Shown here: positions 22,760 to 30,628 of the stretch, piece by piece
Position numbering within the stretch: the first letter of the stretch is position 1
Layout: the number at the start of each line of letters is the position of its first letter
Assembly: GCA_018240505.1 (NCBI GenBank)
Contig: JAFEFQ010000246.1
Span: 1-33,978 of the forward strand
Length of the DNA stretch: 33,978 bases
From: Pseudomonadota bacterium
GTDB taxonomy: Bacteria; Pseudomonadota; Gammaproteobacteria; Xanthomonadales; Rhodanobacteraceae
Reading direction: 5' to 3'
The notes under the pieces: model-generated
The model's database searches: none
Told to the model about the DNA's origin: nothing
What the model saw: the letters and a program-made list of their open reading frames with translations, nothing else
Made by a program: the position numbers and the translations under genes

Positions 22760-23832
22760 CGATCCGGGTCGGACTGATCGGCCTGGGCGAAGTCGCCCAG
22801 CTCATGCACCTGCCGTTATTGGCTGATGACGCACGCTACAAAATCGAGGCGGTCAGCGATGTTTCTCCGAGCCTTGCCGCGCACGTCGCGCAGCGTTACG
22901 GCGCACGCGTGCATGCCGACGCGGATGCGTTGCTCGGCGACAAGGACGTCGACGCGGTATTCATCCTCACGCCGGACCACCTGCATGCCGATCTGCTGAT
23001 GCGCGCGATGGACGCCGGCAAGCACATCTTCATCGAGAAGCCCGTGTGCCTGACCGTCGGGCAGTTGCTGCCGCTCATCGAGCGCGCGCGTGGCTACACG
23101 CAGACGATTTTCGTCGGTTACATGCGCCGCTTCGCACGGCCGTTTCTCGAACTGAAGAAACACCTGCCGGCGTTGAACGAAGTGCAGCACGTGCGCGTGC
23201 GCGACCTGATCTGCGAGGCGCCGTTCTTCGTCGCGCAGACGCGGCCGGTGTTCAAGCCGACCGATGTGCCGCAGGCCGTGATAGCCGAGGGCAGGGCGCG
23301 CACGCAGGCGATGCTGCGTGCCGTGGTCGGCGCGGACGCGCCCGCGGCGGTCGTGCGCGGCTACCAGGTGCTGACCGGCCTGTCCTCGCACAGTTTCTCG
23401 GCGATGCGCGAGCTGTTCGGCGTGCCGAAAGTCTTCGCCGCGCGCCAGCGCAACGGCGGCGAGGCGATTGCCGTGCTGTTCGACTACGGCCATTTCACCG
23501 CGGTCTACGAGGCGGTGACCAACCATATCGCGCGTTTCGATTCGGGCATCGACGTGCTCTGCGATCGCGCGATGTTCCGCATCAACTACGACACGCCGTA
23601 CATTCGCCACCTGCCGACGCGACTCGAAATCACGCGCTCGGGCGACCGCGAAACGACGACCGAGATCATCGGCCCGTTCCACGAGGACCCGTTCCGCGCC
23701 GAGCTCGATGCGTTCTTCGATGCCTTCGTCAACGGCGGGCCGGTGAAAACCACGCTCGCGGACTCGCTCGACGACCTCGAGCTGTTCGCGCAGATCGGCA
23801 AGCTGTTCGCGGAAGAGGCGCGCATATCGTAG
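22756..23832 (+). CDS. Gfo/Idh/MocA-family oxidoreductase
   Basis: A 358-residue NAD(P)-dependent sugar or polyol dehydrogenase. The Rossmann start IRVGLIGLGEVAQLMHLPLL is followed by LTPDHLH and the EKP motif with K95. The usual downstream D-x3-H pair is replaced by a GLSSHSFSAMRELFG region with H212. It probably oxidises or interconverts a (glycosyl) inositol or sugar C3 hydroxyl; substrate unknown. It overlaps the TIM-barrel gene (ATGA), so the two likely act in sequence. Its TAG stop belongs to a GTAG REP hairpin. Confidence 0.88.
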   Translation: MTIRVGLIGLGEVAQLMHLPLLADDARYKIEAVSDVSPSLAAHVAQRYGARVHADADALLGDKDVDAVFILTPDHLHADLLMRAMDAGKHIFIEKPVCLTVGQLLPLIERARGYTQTIFVGYMRRFARPFLELKKHLPALNEVQHVRVRDLICEAPFFVAQTRPVFKPTDVPQAVIAEGRARTQAMLRAVVGADAPAAVVRGYQVLTGLSSHSFSAMRELFGVPKVFAARQRNGGEAIAVLFDYGHFTAVYEAVTNHIARFDSGIDVLCDRAMFRINYDTPYIRHLPTRLEITRSGDRETTTEIIGPFHEDPFRAELDAFFDAFVNGGPVKTTLADSLDDLELFAQIGKLFAEEARIS

Positions 23833-23937
23833 GGGCGCGGCTTTCGCGCGCGTCTCGCGCGAAAGCATTTCAAGCGTTCGCGCCCGATTTTGCCTCGGAG
23901 AACGTCAAGAGCAGGGCTCGATGAATCGAGCCCCTAC
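23829..23937. repeat. Inverted pair of GTAG-class REPs between convergent genes
   Basis: Left REP: GTAG (23829-23832), stem GGGCGCG (23833-23839) with CGCGCCC (23879-23885), enclosing a perfect 11-bp inner stem (23840-23850 and 23856-23866). Right REP, on the minus strand: GTAG (23937-23934), stem GGGCTCGAT/ATCGAGCCC (23914-23922 and 23925-23933). The outer ends GTAGGGGC/GCCCCTAC are inverted, as in BIME-like units. Each TAG is the stop codon of the adjoining gene (Gfo/Idh on plus, iolB on minus). Confidence 0.8.
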
Positions 23938-24755
23938 GGACGATCGGTCGTCTGTGCGGAGTGCAGCATCCACTCGTGCGCCGGATCGTTGCGCATGCGC
24001 CATTCGCGGCGCGGTCCGGCCATGACGTTGAGGTAGTAGCCGTTGTAGCCGTGCGGCATCACCACGGGGTGATAGCCGCGCGGGACGAGGACGACGTCGT
24101 GGTCGTGCGCGGCCATCGTTTCGTCGAGGTCGCGCGCGTCGGTGTAGACGCGCTGCAAGGCGAAGCCCTGCGGCGGATCGATGCGGTGGTAATAGACTTC
24201 CTCGAGCTGCGTTTCGTGCGGCGGATCGTCGACGTCGTGCTTGTGCGGCGGATAGCTCGACGAATGCGCGGCCGGCGTGCGCACTTCGACGACGAGCAGC
24301 GATTCGGCCTGTTCGGTCTGCGGCAGCACGTCGCAGATGGTGCGCTCGTTCGTGCCGCTGCCACGCGTCGAGCGTGCCATCGTCGCGGGTTCGATCACGC
24401 GCGCCGGGTAGCGGCCCGTTGCGGGCGCGCTGGCCAGCGCGAGTTCGACGTCGTCGCGGGCGCGTACGCGTACGCGCGTGTGCGGCGGCGCGTACAGCGC
24501 GTGCGGCGACCGCGGATCGAAGACGCTGGCGCGTCCGCCGAAATTCGCGCGGCGCAGCGAGCCGGCATCGAGATCGATCGCCCCGCGCAGCACGACGAGG
24601 CAGGCTTCGCGATCGGGCGCGACGTCGATCTGCAGCGCATCGTCCGCGGCCAGGCGCCAGGCGTCGAAGCCGACATGCTTCCAGCCGGCCGACGCCGGAG
24701 TGATGTGGACCAGATGCTGCGCACCGCGCCGCGCCTTGACGAGCAGGCTCATCAT
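23934..24755 (-). CDS. iolB: 5-deoxy-glucuronate isomerase IolB
   Basis: A 273-residue cupin-fold isomerase converting 5-deoxy-D-glucuronate to 5-dehydro-2-deoxy-D-gluconate, the step after IolD. Family signatures are clear: SSYPPHKHDVDD with metal-binding histidines, ETQLEEVYYHRIDPPQGFALQRVYT, DHDVVLVPRGYHPVV and NGYYLNVMAGPRREWRM at the C-terminus. The start is the first of two adjacent ATGs; the ATG at 24755 overlaps the iolD stop. Last gene of the minus-strand operon. Confidence 0.93.
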   Translation of the reverse strand: MMSLLVKARRGAQHLVHITPASAGWKHVGFDAWRLAADDALQIDVAPDREACLVVLRGAIDLDAGSLRRANFGGRASVFDPRSPHALYAPPHTRVRVRARDDVELALASAPATGRYPARVIEPATMARSTRGSGTNERTICDVLPQTEQAESLLVVEVRTPAAHSSSYPPHKHDVDDPPHETQLEEVYYHRIDPPQGFALQRVYTDARDLDETMAAHDHDVVLVPRGYHPVVMPHGYNGYYLNVMAGPRREWRMRNDPAHEWMLHSAQTTDRP

Positions 24756-26638
24756 CACGCCTCCAGGTCGCCGTCGCGCTTGCGCAGCGCGGCTGCGTAA
24801 CCCTCGCGGGCTTCGCGCACGGATGCGCGCGTGGAAACCTCGGGCACGGCCACCTCCCACCAGCTGCCGCCTTCGCGCGTGCTGCGGTGCGGGTCGGTGC
24901 GGATGGAGATCACGTAGGTGCTGTTCGCGGCGCGTGCGCGTTTCATCGCCTGTTCGAATTCGGCGATATCGGCGACGTGCTCGGCGGTCGCGCCGAGCGC
25001 GCGCGCATGCGCGGCGAAGTCGACGGCCGGGGCGCCGCCGCCGGCAGCCGTCGCACAATCCTCGTCGAGCAGGTTGTTGAACGGCGCATCGCCGCAGGCG
25101 CGCTGCAGGCGGCCGATGCAGCCGAAGCCGCGGTTGTCGAGCACGACGATGACCAGCTTGTGCCCGAGCATCACCGAGGTGGCGATCTCGGAGTTGAGCA
25201 TCAGATAGCTGCCGTCGCCGACCATGACGATCACTTCGCGCTCGGGTCGGGCCATCTTCACGCCCAGACCGCCGGCGATCTCGTAGCCCATGCACGAGTA
25301 GCCGTATTCGACGTGGTAGCCGCCGGGCGTGCGCGTGCGCCAGAGCTTGATCAGCTCGCCGGGCAGGCCGCCCGCGGCGCAGACGACCACGTCGTTGTCG
25401 GCCGAATCGGCAGCCGAGCGCTGCACGGCGCCGATCACGTCCGCTTCGTACGGCAACTCGCCCGGCGCGAACTCGCGCGCGGCGGTCAGGCGCGCGACCG
25501 TCGCGCGCCATTCCTCGCCGAGGCGCGCGGCGCGGCCATGCCAATCCGCCGGCGCGCGCCAGCCGGTCAAGGCCCGGGTCAAGGCATCGAGCCCCCGGTT
25601 CGCATCCGCGGCGATCGCCAGCGCCGAATTCTTGTGCGCGTCGTAGGCGTTGACGTTGAGCGTCACCAGCCGCGCCTGCGCGTAGAGCGCGTTCGAGCCC
25701 GTGGTGAAATCCGCCAGGCGCGTGCCGACGGCGAGGACGAGATCGGTTTCGGCACAGAGCGCATTCGCGGCGCTGCTGCCGCAGACGCCGACGGGGCCGA
25801 GTTGCAGCGGATGATCGAACGGCAGGCTGCCCTTGCCGGCCTGGGTTTCCGCGATCGGGATCGCATGGCGCTCGGCGAAACCGCGCAACGCATCCGCGGC
25901 TTCGCCGTAGAGCACGCCGCCGCCGGCGACGATGACCGGTCGCCGCGCCGCGCGCAACGCCTCGGCCGCGGCGGCGATCTGTTCCGGCGGCGGCAAGCTT
26001 GCGGGCGCGGCGACGATGCGCGGCTCGAAGAACGCGACCGGGTAGTCGAACGCCTGCGCCTGCACGTCCTGCGGCAGTGCGAGAGTGACCGGGCCGCACA
26101 GCGCCGGATCGACCAAGACCTGAATCGCGCGCGGCAGCGCGGTCAGCAGCTGCGCGGGCGCGACGATGCGGTCGAAGTAGCGCGAGACCGGCTTGAGGCA
26201 GTCGTTGACGCTGACCGTGCCGTCGGCGAAATCCTCCATCTGCTGCAGCACCGGGTCGGGCGCGCGCGAGACGAAGACGTCGCCGGGCAGCAGCAGCACG
26301 GGCAGGCGGTTGACGTGGGCGAGCGCGGCTGCGGTGACGAGGTTGGTCGCGCCGGGGCCGATCGAGGTGGTCACGGCCAGCATGCGCCTGCGCGCCTGCG
26401 CCTTGGCGTAGGCGATCGCGGTGTGCGCCATCGCCTGTTCGTTGTGCGCGCGCCAGGTCGGCAGCGCAGCGCGATGCTCGTGCAGCGCTTCGCCGAGCGC
26501 GGCGACGTTGCCGTGGCCGAAAATCGCGAACACGCCGGCGAACAGCGGTACGGTTTCGCCGGCGACGCGTACCTGCTGCGCGGCGAGATGGCGCACGAGG
26601 GCTTGCGCCATCGTCAGTCGGATCGTGGGTTGGCTCAT
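24755..26638 (-). CDS. iolD: 3D-(3,5/4)-trihydroxycyclohexane-1,2-dione hydrolase IolD
   Basis: A 627-residue ThDP-dependent ring-opening enzyme of inositol catabolism. E67 (AHNEQAMAH) is the activating glutamate of the ThDP PYR domain. The central domain runs about 205-345. The PP domain carries G474-D-G476-SYLMLNSEIATSV, the magnesium/ThDP-binding motif. IolD-typical stretches include FAIFGHGNVAALGEAL, HVEYGYSCMGYEIAGG and FGCIGRLQ. The ATG at 26638 lies in a 4-bp overlap with the upstream fused kinase/aldolase gene, indicating translational coupling. Confidence 0.94.
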   Translation of the reverse strand: MSQPTIRLTMAQALVRHLAAQQVRVAGETVPLFAGVFAIFGHGNVAALGEALHEHRAALPTWRAHNEQAMAHTAIAYAKAQARRRMLAVTTSIGPGATNLVTAAALAHVNRLPVLLLPGDVFVSRAPDPVLQQMEDFADGTVSVNDCLKPVSRYFDRIVAPAQLLTALPRAIQVLVDPALCGPVTLALPQDVQAQAFDYPVAFFEPRIVAAPASLPPPEQIAAAAEALRAARRPVIVAGGGVLYGEAADALRGFAERHAIPIAETQAGKGSLPFDHPLQLGPVGVCGSSAANALCAETDLVLAVGTRLADFTTGSNALYAQARLVTLNVNAYDAHKNSALAIAADANRGLDALTRALTGWRAPADWHGRAARLGEEWRATVARLTAAREFAPGELPYEADVIGAVQRSAADSADNDVVVCAAGGLPGELIKLWRTRTPGGYHVEYGYSCMGYEIAGGLGVKMARPEREVIVMVGDGSYLMLNSEIATSVMLGHKLVIVVLDNRGFGCIGRLQRACGDAPFNNLLDEDCATAAGGGAPAVDFAAHARALGATAEHVADIAEFEQAMKRARAANSTYVISIRTDPHRSTREGGSWWEVAVPEVSTRASVREAREGYAAALRKRDGDLEA

Positions 26639-28623
26639 GCGGACAGGGACTGCTTTTTCGTGTCGTCGACGACGGCATTGTCGCGCGCCCGGCGCCAGAG
26701 TGCAGCGAGTTCGCACTGGTTCGCGTGCACGCGCGCGACCAGCGCGTCGTCGTCGATCTCGCCGGCGAACCAGGCGCGCGCCGGTTCGGCGAACACGCTG
26801 CGGCCGACGGCGAAGCCACGGCAGGTCGCGCTGGCCGCGGCGGCGGCGAAGCCGGCGGCAAGGTCGGCGAACGGTGCGTCGGCGCCGAGCAGGAGTACGC
26901 CGCGGCACCAGGGGTCGTTGCGCGCAATCAGCGCATCGAGTGCAGGCCATTCGGCCGCGGCGAGCGCTGCGATCTTCCACCATTCCGGTTTGATGCCGGT
27001 GGCGTAGATGCGCTCGATCGCACGCAGCACGAGATCGCCGCGCTGCGCAGTCGTCGCGCGCGACGGCGCGATGACCTCGATCAGCAATTCATGGCCGCTC
27101 GCGCAGGCCGCATCGTAGAGCGTGCGCAGCTGCCGCACCTGTTCGGCGCGCTGCACGGCGTCCTCGGGATCGAAGACGACGAGGCATTTGATCGTCTGCT
27201 CGTGCGGCCAGGTGACGAGCTGCGTACCTATCGAACGGCCATGCTCGAAGGCGAGCGGAGTCGTGTCGGGCAGTTCCACCGGGCGGCCGATCCACCAGCC
27301 GCGCCCGCTCGCAGCGTCGAGCGCGTCCTGTCCGTAACGGTCGTCGATCAGCACGCCGATGCGGCCGGCGAGATTCGCCGCCCGTTCGGTCTGCTCGGTC
27401 GCGCGCAGCAGCAGACGTTTCAATACGGGCAGACGCGCGGTGGCGTCCGCGTGATGGCGGCGGGCCAATTCCTCGAGCGCGCTGCGGTGGTCGAATGCGA
27501 ACACGTGCAGGTCGTCCCAGTGCGGGCGCGCGACACTCACGCGGTGCAAGTGGGCGAGATCGGCATCGAGATCGGGGTGGCGCGCGCGTGCCGGATCGCA
27601 TGCGACCTGGGCGAGAAAGTGATCGAGTTCGGCGCGGCTCGGCATCGCCGGCGCGCAGCCGTGGCGCGAGACGACGATCGCGCCGCAGGCGTTCGCCAGG
27701 GCGCAGCAGCGTTCGATAGTTTCGTCGCGCAACCAGCCGGCGAGGAAGCCGGCCATGAACGCGTCGCCGGCGCCGAGCACGTTCAGCACTTCGACTTGCG
27801 GCGCGCGGTACATCGCCGCGTCGTCGATCCGCGCCGGAATTTCCTCGGCGATCACGCTGCAGCCGAGCGCGCCGCGTTTGATCACGAGCAGGGCCGCAGT
27901 TGCCGCGCGCACCGCGCGCAAGGACGCCATCAGGTCGTCGGTGCCGCCGGCGATGCGGAATTCCTCCTCGGTGCCGACGATCAGGTCGAACGACGGCAGC
28001 ACCTCGCGCAGGTGTTCGGTCACATGCGCATTCGCGACGAAACGCGTGGCGCCGTCGCTGCGCGGCACGAGGCCCCAGAGCACCGGGCGATAGTCGATGT
28101 CGAGCACGCGGCGCAGGCCGTGCTTGGCGGCGAGGTCGAGCGCCTTGCGGCAGGCGGCGAGCGTGCCCTGAGTCGACAAATGCGTGCCGGTGATGGCGAG
28201 CGCGCGCGCCGAGGCGACATGTGCTTCGTCGATGTCGTCCGCGGCGATCGCCATGTCCGCGCAATTCTCGCGGTGGAACAGCAGCGGGAACGTGTCGCGA
28301 TCCTTGATGCCGAGCAGGACGAAGGCGGTCAGGCGTTCCGGATCGACGCGCAGGTGCGCGACGTCGCAGCCCTCGCGCGCGAGGGCCTCGATGAGGAAAC
28401 GGCCCATCTGGTCGGCGCCGACGCGGCTCAGCATCGAGGATCGCAGGCCGAGGCGTGCGCAGCCGAACGCCGCATTGCCGGAGGAGCCGCCGAGGTATCT
28501 GGCAAAGCTGGTCGCGTCCTCCAGACGCGCGCCGATCTGCTGCGCATAGAGATCGACGGCGACGCGGCCGAGGAAGATGGCATCGAGCGGGCGCGCTGCG
28601 GCGGAGGGGACACTTTCTGTCAT
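26635..28623 (-). CDS. iolC: Bifunctional 5-dehydro-2-deoxygluconokinase / phosphate aldolase (IolC-DUF2090)
   Basis: A 662-residue fusion. The N-terminal PfkB kinase (about 12-335) has YLGGSSGNAAFGCARLG and the catalytic GAGD287AFMAGF. It phosphorylates 5-dehydro-2-deoxygluconate. The C-terminal DUF2090 half (about 365-655; HVFAFDHRSALEEL, GVLIDDRYG, KCLVVFDPED, KPEWWKI, GFAVGRSVF) is a class-I aldolase-like barrel that would split the product into dihydroxyacetone phosphate and malonate semialdehyde, replacing a separate iolJ. This fusion is known in proteobacterial iol clusters. First gene of the minus operon, with operator palindromes 65-110 bp upstream. No strong ribosome site is seen at the ATG. 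Confidence 0.93.
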   Translation of the reverse strand: MTESVPSAAARPLDAIFLGRVAVDLYAQQIGARLEDATSFARYLGGSSGNAAFGCARLGLRSSMLSRVGADQMGRFLIEALAREGCDVAHLRVDPERLTAFVLLGIKDRDTFPLLFHRENCADMAIAADDIDEAHVASARALAITGTHLSTQGTLAACRKALDLAAKHGLRRVLDIDYRPVLWGLVPRSDGATRFVANAHVTEHLREVLPSFDLIVGTEEEFRIAGGTDDLMASLRAVRAATAALLVIKRGALGCSVIAEEIPARIDDAAMYRAPQVEVLNVLGAGDAFMAGFLAGWLRDETIERCCALANACGAIVVSRHGCAPAMPSRAELDHFLAQVACDPARARHPDLDADLAHLHRVSVARPHWDDLHVFAFDHRSALEELARRHHADATARLPVLKRLLLRATEQTERAANLAGRIGVLIDDRYGQDALDAASGRGWWIGRPVELPDTTPLAFEHGRSIGTQLVTWPHEQTIKCLVVFDPEDAVQRAEQVRQLRTLYDAACASGHELLIEVIAPSRATTAQRGDLVLRAIERIYATGIKPEWWKIAALAAAEWPALDALIARNDPWCRGVLLLGADAPFADLAAGFAAAAASATCRGFAVGRSVFAEPARAWFAGEIDDDALVARVHANQCELAALWRRARDNAVVDDTKKQSLSA

Positions 28624-28664
28624 GCGCGGTTCGTATGCTTGCGAAAAAGCGCGGCGTATGAGGG

Positions 28665-28693
28665 AGAATAGGACCTGACTCCAATCATTGCAA
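28665..28693 (-). promoter_or_regulatory. Possible promoter of the iolC-iolD-iolB operon
   Basis: Read on the minus strand: TTGCAA (28693-28688), 17 bp, TATTCT (28670-28665). This gives four of six matches to each consensus hexamer. The -35 lies in the TGCAAT palindrome, matching the ABC operon promoter geometry. Confidence 0.5.
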
Positions 28694-28704
28694 TTCGCAT
28701 TGCA
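28689..28704. promoter_or_regulatory. Operator-like palindrome 2 (TGCAAT-N4-ATTGCA) at iolC
   Basis: Perfect 6-bp arms, same core as 17267-17284. It overlaps the -35 of the minus-strand iolC promoter. Its centre is 29 bp from that of the neighbouring GGAAT palindrome. Confidence 0.65.
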
Positions 28705-28716
28705 TCAATTGGAAAT

Positions 28717-28734
28717 ATGGAATTTTTATTCCAT
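28717..28734. promoter_or_regulatory. Operator-like palindrome 1 (GGAA-N6-TTCC) at iolC/iolR
   Basis: Perfect 7-bp arms ATGGAAT and ATTCCAT around TTTT. It contains GGAA-N6-TTCC at 28719-28732, as at 17240-17253. It lies between the divergent iolC and iolR starts, so autoregulation of the regulator is plausible. Confidence 0.7.
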
Positions 28735-28779
28735 TGGTCGCACACTCACCGGCAAGCGCGATAGCGCAGGAGCAAGCCC

Positions 28780-29646
28780 TTGGCAGTCAGCAATGCAGTG
28801 GACCAGTTCATGCTGCGCGTCGCCGACGAATTCGAGTCGTTGCCGCGCCAGTTGCAGGGCATTGCGCGCTATCTCGAGCAGCATCGTTCGAGCATCATGC
28901 TGCAGAAGGTCAACGACGTCGCGATCGGGTCGAACGTGCACCCTTCGGCCGTCGTCCGCTTCGCGCAACGTTTCGGCTATTCCGGCTTCAGCGAGATGCA
29001 GGCGGTGTTCCGCGACGCATACCGCGAGCGCGCCGAGCCTTCGGGCAGCTACCAGCACCGCATCCGCCGCGTCATCTCCGAGCGGCCGGAGCGGCTCGAC
29101 GAGACGCAGATCGCGCGCAGTTTCATCGACGCCTGCCGCATCGGCCTCGACGATCTCGTCGAACGCTTCGATCCGGTTCGCTTCCGCGCCGCGGTCGACC
29201 TGCTCGAACAGGCCGAGCAGATCTACATCGTCGCGGTGCGCCGCTCGTTCGCGATCGCAAGCTATATCGCCTATGCGCTGGGGCACACGCAGAAACGCGT
29301 GCATCTGGTCGATGGGCTCGGCGGCATGCATCGCGAGCAGATCAACAGCATCGGCAAGGGCGACGCCTTGATCGCGATCAGCTTTCCGCCCTACGGCAAG
29401 GAGACGCTGTTCTGCACGCGCCTCGCGCACCAGCGCAAGGCCAAGGTGATCGCGATCAGCGAGTCCGATCTCGGCCCGCTCGCCACGCACGCGAACGTGC
29501 TGCTCAAGGTCGAAGAGGCGAGCGCGTTCGCGTTCCGCGCGCTGACCAGCACGATCTGCCTGTGCCAGGCGCTGTTCGTCGCGCTGGCCTACCGGCTGGA
29601 ATTGAAGCCGAACGAAGGCGCGCACACGGGCGATTACGATGCCTGA
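28780..29646 (+). CDS. iolR: MurR/RpiR-family transcriptional regulator, probable IolR
   Basis: A 288-residue regulator. An N-terminal RpiR helix-turn-helix (about 15-85) includes LQKVNDVAIGSNVHPSAVVRFAQRFG. The C-terminal SIS sugar-phosphate-binding domain (about 130-270) has IYIVAVRRSFAIASYIAYAL and GDALIAISFPPYGKET. The TTG at 28780 is chosen as start because AGGAG sits 7 nt upstream (28768-28772); the next ATG is at 28810. Divergent from iolC and overlapping iolG by 8 bp, it is the evident candidate to bind the paired palindromes, relieved by an inositol-derived phosphate. Confidence 0.88.
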   Translation: MAVSNAVDQFMLRVADEFESLPRQLQGIARYLEQHRSSIMLQKVNDVAIGSNVHPSAVVRFAQRFGYSGFSEMQAVFRDAYRERAEPSGSYQHRIRRVISERPERLDETQIARSFIDACRIGLDDLVERFDPVRFRAAVDLLEQAEQIYIVAVRRSFAIASYIAYALGHTQKRVHLVDGLGGMHREQINSIGKGDALIAISFPPYGKETLFCTRLAHQRKAKVIAISESDLGPLATHANVLLKVEEASAFAFRALTSTICLCQALFVALAYRLELKPNEGAHTGDYDA

Positions 29647-30628
29647 CGTCGCACTGTTCGGCGCCGGGCGCATCGGCCGCATCCATGCGGGCAACATCGC
29701 CGTCCAGCCGGGTCTGCGCCTGCGTTACGTCGTCGACGTCAACACGGCGGCAGCGGGCGAACTGGCCGCTGCGTTCGCCGCCAGTGCGGTCGACGTCGAG
29801 CGCGCGCTCGCGGATCCGGAGGTGGCGGCCGTGGTCATCGCCGCGAGCACGTCGATGCATGCCGAATTGATCACGCGCGCCGCGCGCGCCGGCAAGGCGA
29901 TCTTCTGCGAGAAGCCCGTTGCGGCCGACCTCGACGCGGCCCGTGCCTGCGCTGCGGTCGCGGCCGAAGCCGGCGTGGCTTGCATGATCGGCTTCCAGCG
30001 CCGCTTCGATCCGACTTTCGCCGCACTCAAGCGTCGCCTCGACGCGGGCGAGATCGGCGCGCCGGAAGTCGTCGTGCTTACCAGCCGCGATCCTGCGCCG
30101 CCGCCGCTGGACTATCTGAAGCAGTCCGGCGGGGTGTTCAAGGACATGCTGATCCACGACTTCGACGTCTGCCGCTGGCTGCTCGCCGACGAGATCGTCG
30201 AGATCTACGCGACCGGCGCCTGCCTCAGTCCCGATGCCGCGCAGGCGCACGATCTGGATACGGCGGCGGTGACCTTGCGTTCGCGCCGCGGCCGCCTGTG
30301 TGTGATCAACACCTCGCGCCATGCGGCCTACGGCTACGACCAGCGCATCGAAGTGCTCGGCGCCGGCGGCATGCTGCAGGCCGGCAACCATCGACCGACC
30401 GAAGTGATTTCGTCGCGGGCTGCGATGGTCAGCGGCGATCCGCCCGAGCCGTTCTTCCTCGAGCGTTACCGCCGCGCCTATGCGCTCGAAATGATTCATT
30501 TCGCGGATCTGCTGGGCGCAAGGGCACAGCCCGTTCCCGGTCTGGTCGATGGGATCAAGGCCCTGGAACTGGCCGAATTCGCCACGCGTTCATGGCGCGA
30601 AGGGCGCGCGTTGAACTGTCTGATCTAG
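29639..30628 (+). CDS. iolG: Inositol 2-dehydrogenase IolG
   Basis: A 329-residue NAD-dependent enzyme oxidising myo-inositol to 2-keto-myo-inositol (scyllo-inosose), the first catabolic step. The Rossmann start VALFGAGRIGRIHAGNI is followed by C-E-K92-P and the FKD169MLIH173DFDVCRWLL segment. These three residues align with the catalytic Lys/Asp/His triad of Bacillus IolG. GYGYDQR-like and FFLERYRRAYALEMIHF segments are also family-typical. Translationally coupled to iolR by overlap. Confidence 0.92.
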   Translation: MPDVALFGAGRIGRIHAGNIAVQPGLRLRYVVDVNTAAAGELAAAFAASAVDVERALADPEVAAVVIAASTSMHAELITRAARAGKAIFCEKPVAADLDAARACAAVAAEAGVACMIGFQRRFDPTFAALKRRLDAGEIGAPEVVVLTSRDPAPPPLDYLKQSGGVFKDMLIHDFDVCRWLLADEIVEIYATGACLSPDAAQAHDLDTAAVTLRSRRGRLCVINTSRHAAYGYDQRIEVLGAGGMLQAGNHRPTEVISSRAAMVSGDPPEPFFLERYRRAYALEMIHFADLLGARAQPVPGLVDGIKALELAEFATRSWREGRALNCLI

